Shown piece after piece: positions 1 through 14,900 of a stretch of 64,000 bases of DNA; positions within the stretch are counted from its first letter, which is position 1; the number at the start of each line of letters is the position of its first letter. A program made the position numbers and the translations under genes. The notes beneath the pieces were generated by a model. The model was not told the DNA's origin and did no database searches. It worked only from the letters and a program-made list of their open reading frames with translations. The DNA is taken from the NCBI RefSeq assembly GCF_900496995.4, contig NC_044027.1, forward strand, positions 9,324,743-9,388,742, written 5' to 3'. Source of the DNA: Aquila chrysaetos chrysaetos (Eukaryota; Chordata; Aves; Accipitriformes; Accipitridae).

Positions 1-1071
1 CGGCTCTTCTGCGCGGGGTATTTGTAGGATGTGTCCCTGTGTGTGCAGCCAGCAGAAGTCCTTGAAGCCACTCTGTACAAACAGTCTGTTGCTGAAGTTG
101 TGTTTCCCAGGGCTGTAACAGCTGCTCTCTTTTGTGCTGCAGCCAAATGCCTTGTCTGGGGGCAGCTGCCTTCCCCTGGCTCCCTCCAACCACATGTTGG
201 TGAGATTTCAGTGCTAGTGGAAATTTAAATCTTAATGGTCTAATTGCAGAATTACTAGATCTAACTGTTACAGAAAAATAAAATATTGCTACAGGAAAAG
301 TTTCAACAATAACGTAACTAACATTTGATTTATGTATGTTGAGTAATTGCTCTTTGTTACCCCTGAAATCAGTTTTGCCCAACTCCCTTAGAAACTCCTA
401 AGTTTTCCTTATCCAGCAGTAATCGGCCACCGGAGTTGTGTGACCACAGGGCTTAAAGCCCTGGTGTCTTCAGGATGATCCAGCACCTCTCTCCCCTCCA
501 GCGGCCATACTCTTCTGTAACTGTACCTGTACACTGTAGCCGCAAATACTTCATGCTACGCAGAGCAGCTTTTGACTGCTCTGTATACAAAAGCTGTATC
601 ACACAATTATACAGTGTTAAGGAAAAATAAGACTAATTAAGCAATGACCGTCTCATCATTAGAAAACTGCTGGTACAGTTACACAAGCTAAAGCAGACAG
701 AGCCTGCGGAGTGTGGTAGGGCTGAACCGTGTGAATGTGGTTCTGCTGTGGGAGGATGCTGTTGGCTGTAAATTGGTGGTTTCACACACAGAATTGGAAG
801 GTTTTGTGGGGAGGAGTCAGCACCATCCCCGTTTATGGGAAGTGCTGTGCTGTGACTGCTGATGCGGGGTCCTGCAACACCCACCCAGTGCGGGGCAGCG
901 CCCGGGAGAGTTGGGATGAAGCTGGCTGGGCTGCAGCTCGTGCCTGGAGCAGGACAGGGACGGTCCTGCAGTGGCTGCCTGGATCTCAGCCCCCTCCTCA
1001 CATGCACCGATAGCAGTGGCTTACCAGGATGCTGCCACTAACCAGCCTGCTGGTTCCTTTTGGTGTTTCAG
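1..1071. other. Sequence upstream of the first coding exon of ALAD
   Basis: I see no coding exon here. By position it is upstream flank or 5' UTR intron of ALAD. In human the neighbour on this side is POLE3, transcribed in the same direction, so the left end could hold the 3' UTR of that gene, but nothing in the sequence proves it. The intron ending at 1071 has the acceptor tggtgtttcag, so ALAD must have at least one untranslated exon further left, inside or outside the window. The small ORFs in this stretch have no recognisable content. Confidence 0.5.
277..282 (+). terminator. Possible poly(A) signal of an upstream gene
   Basis: An AATAAA lies in AT-rich sequence on the plus strand. It would fit the 3' end of a gene to the left (POLE3 by human gene order). 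No coding sequence of that gene is in the window, so the link is inference, and an AATAAA can occur by chance. Confidence 0.25.
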
Positions 1072-1106
1072 GCTCTCCTTCCACAACCTCCTCGCGAAGG
1101 CCCAAG

Positions 1107-6142
<5,036 letters not shown>

Positions 6143-6143
6143 G

Positions 6144-6214
6144 GGCGGGGCTTCCGGGGGTTGGGGGCGGGGCTTCCGGGGCGGGGCTTCCGGGGCGGCC
6201 GGGGAGCTGCGCAG
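6144..6214 (+). promoter_or_regulatory. Probable HDHD3 core promoter and first exon
   Basis: Three copies of a GC-box plus ETS unit, GCGGGGCTTCCGGGG, lie with CTTCCGGG at 6151, 6173 and 6187. This begins 2 bases after the ALAD stop codon. A donor-like gcag|gtgggt at 6215 could end an untranslated first exon that splices to the acceptor tttgttctag ending at 6810. No TATA box is seen, as usual for a CpG-island promoter. Transcription start and exon 1 are inferred. Confidence 0.5.
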
Positions 6215-6282
6215 GTGGGTGCGGGGCGGGGCCGCCCCTGGGCCGAGGGACCGCGTGTACCCCCACGCTGCCGCACAGCCAG

Positions 6283-6299
6283 CCCCCCCCCCCCCCCCC
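6283..6299 (+). repeat. Run of 17 cytosines
   Basis: An uninterrupted C tract lies in the intron between the probable HDHD3 exon 1 and its coding exon. Such tracts are length-unstable and error-prone in sequencing, so the exact count may be unreliable. The complementary strand is a G run that could form a quadruplex. Confidence 0.85.
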
Positions 6300-6409
6300 G
6301 CCGTGCACCGGGAACCCAGCCCGGTGAGCCCCGGGTCCATCCCGCCCCTCCAGCCCCTCTGTGAGCCGCGGGGACCCCACTCGCCCGCATTCACGCGTCA
6401 CGGGTGCAC

Positions 6410-6530
6410 CCCCGCGTGCGCCCCGTACACCCACCCCCAACACCCCGGGTTCAGCACCGCGTACGCCCCGTACACCCAGCCCCCCCCCTTACCCCGTGGG
6501 TACAGCCCCACGCGCACCTGCCCCCCCGGG
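6410..6530 (+). repeat. C-rich minisatellite, about two to three imperfect units
   Basis: The phrase CGCCCCGTACACCCA occurs twice about 60 bp apart (near 6418 and 6465), each followed by a long C-rich stretch and a GGGTTCAGC/GGGTACAGC-like phrase. The strand bias (C on plus, G on minus) is marked. It lies in the 5' intron of HDHD3. Confidence 0.55.
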
Positions 6531-6841
6531 TCACCCAGCAGTCCCACTCAGGGCCCTGCTGCAGCACCCACGGGGGGGCTGCCCCGGCCTGGGAGACTTT
6601 GCACCCTGGGACTCAGAGCAGGGCCTTCCCTCCCCCGCCATGACTCGATGCAGACCCCAGAGGGGGCCTGAGCCCCCCACGGGGGCCACTGACACCAGTG
6701 GGTGTGATGTGGACAAAGGGCCGGTGCCCACACCCCCGCGGCGCGAGCCCCGCTCGGCACCGACTCGCTTTCAGCAGAGTGTCCGGCTCTCACCTCCCTG
6801 TTTGTTCTAGGTTTCCCTTAGTCCTGAGCTTTACCGAAGCC

Positions 6842-7558
6842 ATGCTTAGGCTCCGCTTACTAACGTGGGACGTGAAGGACACGCTGCTGCGGCTGCGGCA
6901 GCCGGTGGGGGAGAGTTATGCGGCCGAGGCCTGGGCTCACGGGGTCCAGGTGCAGCCGGAGGCTCTCAGTCGGTCTTTCCAGGAGGCATACGGAGCCCAG
7001 AGCCGGCGCTTCCCCAACTACGGCCGAGGTCAGGGCCTCAGCTCCCAGCAGTGGTGGGTCGACGTTGTGAAGCAGACCTTCAGGCTCTCGGGCGTGCACG
7101 AAGATGGAGTCCTGACGCTGATAGCGGAAAAACTCTACTGTGACTTCTGCAGTGCCCAGAACTGGGAGGTGCTGCCAGGAGCCGGCGAGACCCTGAGCCA
7201 CTGCTGCCAGCGCGGCTTCCGCATGGGGGTCGTCTCCAACTTCGATAACCGGCTGGAAAACGTCCTCTCCCAGTGCAACCTGCGGCACCACTTTGAATTT
7301 GTCCTCACCTCCGAGGATGTGGGCTTCGCCAAGCCGGACAGGAGGATCTTTGAGAAAGCGCTGCGCCTCAGCGGGGTCCTGCCGGAGCAGGCGGCTCACG
7401 TGGGGGACAGCTACACCCGGGATTACAGGGCAGCCCAAGCCGTGGGCATGCACAGCTTTCTGCTCCGGGCTGCCGGACAGGGTGAGGAGCCAGAGGTGCC
7501 CCCTGAGCATGTCCTGCCCACACTCACCCACCTCCTGGCTCTTATTGAGAAGGGGTAG
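6842..7558 (+). CDS. HDHD3: Haloacid dehalogenase-like hydrolase domain-containing protein 3
   Basis: A HAD-superfamily protein whose substrate is not known to me. The coding sequence is uninterrupted (238 residues; human 251) in an exon starting at 6811 after a good acceptor; ATG 6842 gives the expected start MLRLRLLTWDVKDTLL. HAD motifs in order: motif I WDVKDT (Asp10, Asp13), motif II VVSNFDN (Ser132), motif III KPDRRIF (Lys164), motif IV HVGDSYTRDY (Asp189, Asp194). A C1-type helical cap lies between motifs I and II. The second Asp of the usual DxDxT motif is Lys12; as I recall, human HDHD3 has the same DVKDT, so this is a family trait, not damage. The gene shares orientation with ALAD and its promoter abuts the ALAD stop. 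It converges on BSPRY. Confidence 0.95.
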   Translation: MLRLRLLTWDVKDTLLRLRQPVGESYAAEAWAHGVQVQPEALSRSFQEAYGAQSRRFPNYGRGQGLSSQQWWVDVVKQTFRLSGVHEDGVLTLIAEKLYCDFCSAQNWEVLPGAGETLSHCCQRGFRMGVVSNFDNRLENVLSQCNLRHHFEFVLTSEDVGFAKPDRRIFEKALRLSGVLPEQAAHVGDSYTRDYRAAQAVGMHSFLLRAAGQGEEPEVPPEHVLPTLTHLLALIEKG

Positions 7559-7691
7559 CTGCGTTTCAGAGGAGGACCAGCGCTGCTGCTGAGCAGCGAA
7601 CTGGTCCTGGCGCGGGATTTCTTGCTGCTGGTTGGGCAGGGAAACAAGTGAGCACTTCTGACTGCCTGCGGAGCAGGAGAGGTGTTAATGC

Positions 7692-7697
7692 AATAAA
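7692..7697 (+). terminator. HDHD3 poly(A) signal
   Basis: AATAAA lies 134 nt after the HDHD3 stop, followed by a T-rich stretch (gatgtttttcatagctttaa), as expected of a cleavage region. It is the first AATAAA or ATTAAA downstream of the ALAD stop as well, so ALAD read-through transcripts could also end here. Confidence 0.8.
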
Positions 7698-7715
7698 ATG
7701 TATCTGACGCTCAGC

Positions 7716-8820
7716 ATTGCTGCTGATGTTTTTCATAGCTTTAAAAACACTATGTAAGAGGGTCAGCGGTGGTGTCTTCCCCTAACGGAGCTGGGGACTG
7801 GGTCAGGCTGTACTCCAGAAGGCTCATTCTGGCAGAAGGGATGGAGGCAGACATTGAGGTTTATCCATTCTCAGTCACCCCCCTGTGCAAGCGCATTGGC
7901 AGAGCTGGGGTTGGTCCTGTCCCAGGGAAGGTCTGCCCATGTACAGCACCCAGGAAACCCGCACATGAGCCCTGCACACCTTGGTGTACCCCAGGTTTGC
8001 CCCCTCACCAGCATCCCCCCTTCCTGACAGCGGTGGCCAGGAGGCAGTTGCAGGTCTCCTGCTGTGGGCAAAACAGGCTGGAGTTGGGCAATTTCACTTA
8101 ATTCCATATACTGCCAATTAACAAACTTTACTGATTTAGGTATTGAGAAATAAAGATGACAAATTTCAAACGGGCAGGAAAGGTGTTTCCCTTTCTTCCT
8201 GGCTGTACTTCAGTCCAACACCTCTCCTTCCTCCCTGCCTAACGTCAGCTCCCCATGTTTTTGCCACATTACGTTCAACCCCCCTCACTCCCTTTGGCAA
8301 GGTGAGGAGCAGCTCAGGTTAGGTTTCTTTCTGCTGCTCCTCACTTCTTACTCCTCTGCTCTGACATGGGCTCCAACACAGGTCACAGCCCCTCAGGGGT
8401 GCCCCTGCCCTGGCGTGGGTCTGCCACGGGTGATGGCCCCCACACTGTCCCTGTTCTAGCATAGGGTGGCTCGTCCCAAACAGTGTCTCCAGCTGTGTCC
8501 CAATGATGGCCCTTTCCATGTGCCTCCTCCCTGCCATTTCTCCAAACATCCTAAATACCTCTCCTGTTTTCTAAAGCCCACCATTAGGCTGGAAAGCTGC
8601 CCTTGGTCAGAGAGGAATTAAATGATTCACCTAAAAGCGGCTGGCAGAGCCAGGCATTACCCTGACACCTCACCATGGCACAGCAGACGCAGGGTGGGCG
8701 TAGCCTCTCGCAGGAGAGGAAAGCTGCCATAAAACACGTGAAGAACAGATATAGTCTGAAGGCAGGTCTTATCTGAACACCACTGTACAAAAGCCAGTAG
8801 CCCTGTCTGGGCTCCTTTCC
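7716..8820. other. Gap between convergent HDHD3 and BSPRY
   Basis: No coding exon is visible. The right part is probably the 3' UTR of BSPRY on the minus strand. I found no canonical minus-strand AATAAA here; an AGTAAA-type variant (plus-strand TTTACT near 8126) is a weak candidate. A plus-strand AATAAA at 8149-8154 has no obvious gene. Confidence 0.5.
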
Positions 8821-8842
8821 CCCATAAAGGTACTGTATAGCG

Positions 8843-8865
8843 TATATACAGTCACTGTATATACA
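8843..8865 (-). promoter_or_regulatory. Two Pumilio-type elements in the BSPRY 3' UTR
   Basis: On the minus strand the sequence reads TGTATATA twice, at 8865-8858 and 8850-8843, within 65 nt of the BSPRY stop codon. UGUANAUA is the consensus for PUM1/PUM2 binding. The same bases form a short imperfect palindrome (TGTATATACA). Binding is inferred from the motif alone. Confidence 0.4.
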
Positions 8866-8904
8866 GCTGTATATTCACCTGCCCTAGTAAGCACAATGCT
8901 TCGC

Positions 8905-11900
8905 TCACTGGACAAGCGAGATGCTCTGGTGTGCCACAGCAAAGACAGGATAGAGGGGCTCTGTGAAGGTCTCCCTGTGGGAGAAGAGGATGGTGCAGGA
9001 ATCGGGGTCGTAAAAGAGCACCTCCCCTCCCGCAAAGTCAACCAGCACCCCGATCTCAGCCGGAGACTTGATCAGCTCCACCGCCTGCGGGTGCCCGGCG
9101 TGCAGGAACCTGAACTCCTTGTCGTAGCGCGAGAAGACCCAGGAGACGGTGTTGAAGCCCAGGCGGGCTTCATTGCCAGACCCCTTCCGCGGCAGGGAGC
9201 TGTAGCAAACCCCCAGCTTGTAGGCACAGCTCTTCTCCACGTTGATCTTCCACGCGCAGACTCCCGAGTGGAAAGCCGCAGTAGCCAAAGCATTGGGCCA
9301 GTGGTCAAACCGCTCGGGGTAGTCCAAGTCCACCTTTGCTTTCTTGGGGCTGAAGGTCAGGGTTTTCTTGTCTTCCAACAGGCTGAGGTGGGGGCTGACA
9401 GTTTTCTCATCGATGTGAATCTCCTGTGAGCCTGCAAGAGAAGCCATGCGGTGAGTATCGACTCAGTGGCCCCCACCTGAACCACCCGAAGAAGTCATGG
9501 CCATCAGAAGCACAATCGCAACAGCCCTGTCCTCGCACATCGCTCCTGCAGACCCATCTGCTCCTCCGGGATGACACAGTGTTAGGGGCTCAGGCTCGGG
9601 CTGGGTGCCAGCACAGCAGTTCCCCCCAGCTTCCCCTCTTAAGCCAGGGCCAGAACAATGCAGGGATTCATCAAAGCCCAGACTTCACCAGACACCTCTC
9701 CACCCTCGTGCTAGAAGTCCTGCAGAGTCAGAGAAGATGCTGCTTATCTTACTCTGACCCTGGCCCGAATCCCCACAAAATAGAACTCAGCAGGTTTGGT
9801 TCATCCCACTTTTGGGAGAGACCCCAACCGCAGCCCCCATTCCTTCCCACCCCCACTGTGGGTGAGTAGGACCTGACTACTCCTCCCACAGCCGGGGTGA
9901 GTCAAGAGCCTGCAGAAGGATGGCAGGGCTGTTTGCAGAAAACCTGCAAAGCTGGTAATACAGGAATGAGAAGGAACAGAGAGGGCTAGAAAGGGGAAAT
10001 CCCTTTCCTCTTATAAAGCCCAAGTCATTAATCAACCCACCAAGGTGGCACCAGGCGTTAGAGATGAACATGGCCATGACTTGATTTGGTTTTGCCACAG
10101 CACAAACCCAGTGATCTGCAGCCTGGGGTGAGAGCCAGGCGGGCCCGGAGGATGCCTGCCCCCGCAGGCTGACAGCACCCAGCACTGCTCACCCAGCCCT
10201 GGCCACACACTCCCCCCATGAGACCCCTCAGCAGGTCTGCAGACTGCGTGCGAGGGCTGAATAACTGCACAAGTGTTTCCCTCACTTGGTAAATTCACTA
10301 AGCAAAGAGATGAGGCTGATGCCCAGCTGACTTACCTGCTCCTGGGGAGAGCAAGTTTCTACCTGCAGGTGCCCCTCCTTGCCCTGCCTTCCCCCACCCT
10401 CACTTCATTCATTCTGGGTCTTAAACCACCACAGAAACAAGGCTGGAGCAGGTGAGTCATTTGCTCTCCCAGCCCTGCCACCAGCAAGAGCTCTACCATA
10501 TCATGCCTGCTCCAGCCGTTTCCCAACCACCCTCTGCTCAGCATCCAGCATGTGGCAGGATGAGGCCCTTAAAGAATCAAACCATTATGCTGCAGCCTCA
10601 GTGGGGTGGTCCCAAAGCCCGACTTGCTCCAGCACCTATGCGGACCCAGGTCAGCATCCCTCCAACCAGCAAGTGGCACTGAAAAGCAGCAGCGCTGGTC
10701 GAGGGGTTTCCTAGAAGAGCAACTGCCCTGGTGCTCCCTGGCAGGAGACAAACCAAGGCTGATTTATCAGTTTAGACAATGTGGAAGTGTCACGCACACT
10801 TGCACATTAGGTGGAAGCTATTGCAGGCAACAGCGAGCAGAAAGAGGAGCTGAAGACAGCATCCCCTTGCAGCTGAAGCAGACAACCTCATTCATTTGAT
10901 GATTTATTTCACTGAGCAGCAGCCAAATGCTTTGCAGCATGCCTGCCTGCCACGCTGTGCCCTCCACAGGTCTCCGCAGCTATATTTGCCCACACTGCCT
11001 ATTTGTAGGTTGACTTTCCAGGAAGCCAAACACTGCTAAGAATTCACAGAAAATGGAGCAGTATGAGACTTTATCTTCCTCTGACAGAAGAAGGGCACTA
11101 AACCTCATATTGCGTAACACACATCTAACCTAGGTACGGGGTTGCATTCTGGTGTTCATGTACGGGAATCATGTGCATGAGGAAATATCACCCCAATGAC
11201 ACCCACGTAGCTTCGTTGTGGAATTATGATTACAGGAGAGTATCTGAGGGAGGGGAAGCGCTGGCAGAGTAACAGCAGAGTAATTCAGATCAACAAATTT
11301 TCCCACACAGACAAGTGTTTTGTCATGATTAAATCTGCCCTCCAGATATTCCCATATATTCTGATGAACAATTCCACTGGGAATTCATCTCACCCCAAAA
11401 TCTATTTTCTCTGTGTACAGTGGCCCTGCCACTTTAGAGAGACAAGGGATGCCGAGTAAGTAAGCTAACATGGTTAACATCTCTGTCAAGTACGTATGTG
11501 TTAGCTGCAGCACATTTTACTACTTTTAAAAATCCAAGTTCCCATTTCCAAACCCACACATCTGAAATTAAAATCCTCGTAGCTAGATTTCTACCAAAGT
11601 TTCTAGATTTTCTACCAAAGTAGAAACCAGACCCAGCCTGGTCCCTGGTGCAGAAGGTCACCGCGGAGCAGCCCAACGTCTCAGCCAGCTGGGACAGCTT
11701 CAGTCTGTGTCATCCCCGCAGCCTCCATCAGCCAACATTACCACTCTCCTGCCCCCCAGCAGGACTAACACGGGTGGCCATGAACTGAGATCCCTCCCAG
11801 AGTGGTGCCAGGAGATTTACATCATCTCTCGGTTTAAGGAAGAAGCTGCCAACCCCAAACGTAAGTGATACAGAAGCCTGGATGCCAAGTAAAGACATCA

Positions 11901-14900
11901 AAGGAATCATGTTTATTTTTGAGGGTGAAATGGAGGTTCTTTTGCCTGCTGGTTTCCAAGTTTTTGAGAGGCTACAGAGCAAACCGTCAAGGTTAGGAAT
12001 TTACTCTTTTCAAGCAAATAAACAAGACTGCCATCTGTTCAACTGCCTTTGGCAGGAGGGACCACCAAGTGAAACATAACATTACTGCATCTTAACAAAA
12101 GCTAGGACCACTGCAGTTAATATTAAAGCTCTAAGGCTAGGTCCTGGATGGACTATGAACTAGTGAGGTAAGCAAGGAGATGGCAGGCATCCTCAGCATG
12201 CAATAATGGCATGTTAAATGTAACAACAAAAAAAAACCTCAAAGCAGACCAGAGGGTAATAATAGCACCAACAGACCCACTGCTAGGATCGAATGCCTTA
12301 GAGTCATTACATTTGACAAGGATGCTATTGGGAAAGAAATCCAGAAAAAAACTTTGTCACAACAATTAGGGAAAGGTTTCCTGCACGACTTGACAGCTCT
12401 GAACATCTGCTGAGAACCTGCGCAACTTTGCCAATGTACAACTGCAGGAGTCTGCATGACTGCCACCACTCGAAGGCTCAAAACAGAAGGAAATTAATCA
12501 CAAAGGGAAAGCAACACCAGAGTTTGCAGTAGAAGAAACAAATGACGGTGTTGTCCAGTACGCACAGATTCTCAAGCTAATACTGGAAAACACATGAGCA
12601 ATAAAAGCCAGAAGTGCATACCTCGGAGAGGGACCTGGAAACAGGGAAAAACTGAACCGCTCATCAGCATCAAGAGCGAGATGAGCAAAAATCAAAGGTT
12701 AATCCAAAAGCTTTGGGAAGATGACTCCAGGGATTGTTCATGAGGTGGCACACAGGACAAATGTTTTCAAATTGTGAAGGATATTGCCACCTTTGAGGAA
12801 CAAAAAATACATTTGAAATGCTCTCATGACGGCCTGGAAGCAAGAGTAAAAGCAAACATTTCACAATCAGCAATTTGAGCAGATCACAGCCGGAAGAACG
12901 CCTCTGCCTGCTCAACAGAGCCAACACCAAGCTGGTAAAACCGTACCCAGAGCACATCACTGGCCTCACGAATGCCTCTGATGCAACCTCAGCTGTACAG
13001 CAAGAGCTGAACCAGATCACAAATGTCTCTAACAAACCACCAGCTCGTGCACAGCCACAATCTCAGCTCATGATCAGAAAGCTACTGCATTTACTCACTT
13101 CTCTTTCCAGCACATCAGAGCATCTCACAGACACCACGTGGGTGAGTTTACCCTCTTTTAGAATCACCAGCAGGCCAATGCGGTAAAGAGGAATTTCTGT
13201 GAGAGATTCCTACGGCAGCATCAGCTTCACGGCTGTCACCAAGTGACCCAGGAAACAGCAAAAGAAACCAAGTGAGGTTAATCAACAGAGCCAATAAATG
13301 GCACAGTCTTTTCAAATCCCCGGTCTCCTCTTAGCCACAACCAGCTGCTTCGAGCCCCTGTCCCCCCTCCCGAACCTCCTACAGCTGCTGCTGCCCCCCT
13401 GCCCGGGGGGCTCCAAGCAACTAGCAGGGGCTGGGACAGCAGAGGAGGGCAGGATGACCCATGTCCTGGGCAGGACACAGCATCAGGATGTTTTGACACA
13501 GCATCAGGGTGTTTCTTTGGGCACAACATGAATGAGCATGCAGGAATCCCCAAAGAGCGTGAGACCTGAGCGAGGCACTGACCTGCGATGCAGCAGAGAA
13601 CAGCGGAGGCCCATAGTCGATGCAGCAGTGGACTCTGAACACAGGTCTGATTAAAGTTTAACTTCGGGGACTCCTGTGGCTCTAAGATTCCTTCCGCCAC
13701 CTCTGTCCTAGCAAAGGAACACAAGAGTTATTTTGAAATACAATGATTTATTGACCAATGCTGGGAGGTGTTTAAGATCATTAGGAAGTACGACAGAAAT
13801 ATGAGCTGGAGCAGTTGCAAGAGGGACAATTGCTACAGAGAAACTGCACCAGGGGTTTCTGGACAAATTCTCCTCCCAAGTGGTACTTTCGGTTTGTTTT
13901 GATTACAGTCCCTTCTGAAAGGACCTGTGTTTCAAAATACAATCTCAGCAGCCTGAGTCAATAGCCTCCTCACTCAGCAGACACAGATTAAATGTGTCTG
14001 AGAACGGCTGTCAAGGTACAAGAGGAGCACAATGAACAGGCTGCAGTGAGAGAATCAGATTTCCCTCTTATCGACAAAGGCTCGCTGTCAGGGGGATACA
14101 ACAGGAGAGCAAGCCGGGACTCTGGGTTTCATACAGCATAGGAAGGAGATTGAGGATTTGCTGGGTTCCTGTGGCCAGCAGTACACACATGAATTCATGG
14201 TTGTAATTAAAGGCTCTGGCACTGGCTGCTGGTGATATGCTGCGGCCGATTTCTTACTCTACAGGCAGGCTCCAGGCAAAAATACCCCTGAAAGTCCTCT
14301 GGATAGCAGAGTCCAACCAGTGCTAGCTAGTACCCTTGCAGCAGCCACGGAAATAAATGCCTGTAAAAATGCAAGGGCACTTTTTTTTTTTTTCCCATTT
14401 TTGGGGGCAACCTTCTCAAGGCAGGGGCAGCCCAAAGTTACTGATGATGACTGTCAGAAATGCTGACACCTGCACTTGGTTCTCCGCTCCATGCAATCTC
14501 TTTGTCGGGGAAGGAGGCAGCGTGTGTGTGGAGCCTGGGTGTGCTGCCCCTCTGGGCGATGCTGTGCCAGCAGCCCCCCAGGCATGGAGCACGCCAGCTT
14601 TCCAGGCAGACAATCCTACCTCCTGCCATCAGGCCAGGGACAGGCTTGCTCCATCTCCCAGGGACCCCTGCGGAGTTTACTAAGGAGCTGGAGAAGGTCT
14701 CCCATAAGCAAGGGCTAGCGCGCCTGGCCATGCCTCCGGGGAGATATTGCACATGGAGCATTTCTAGGTGCCAAGACTCCTCCATCTTGAGCTGCAGCGC
14801 AGCGGCTGAAGCAGAGACAAGAGGCCATGCTGGCATCTCTGTGCTCTGTCCTTGTCCTCAACAAAAGCAGCACGAGGGAGGAAAGAGGGGGTGTCACCTG

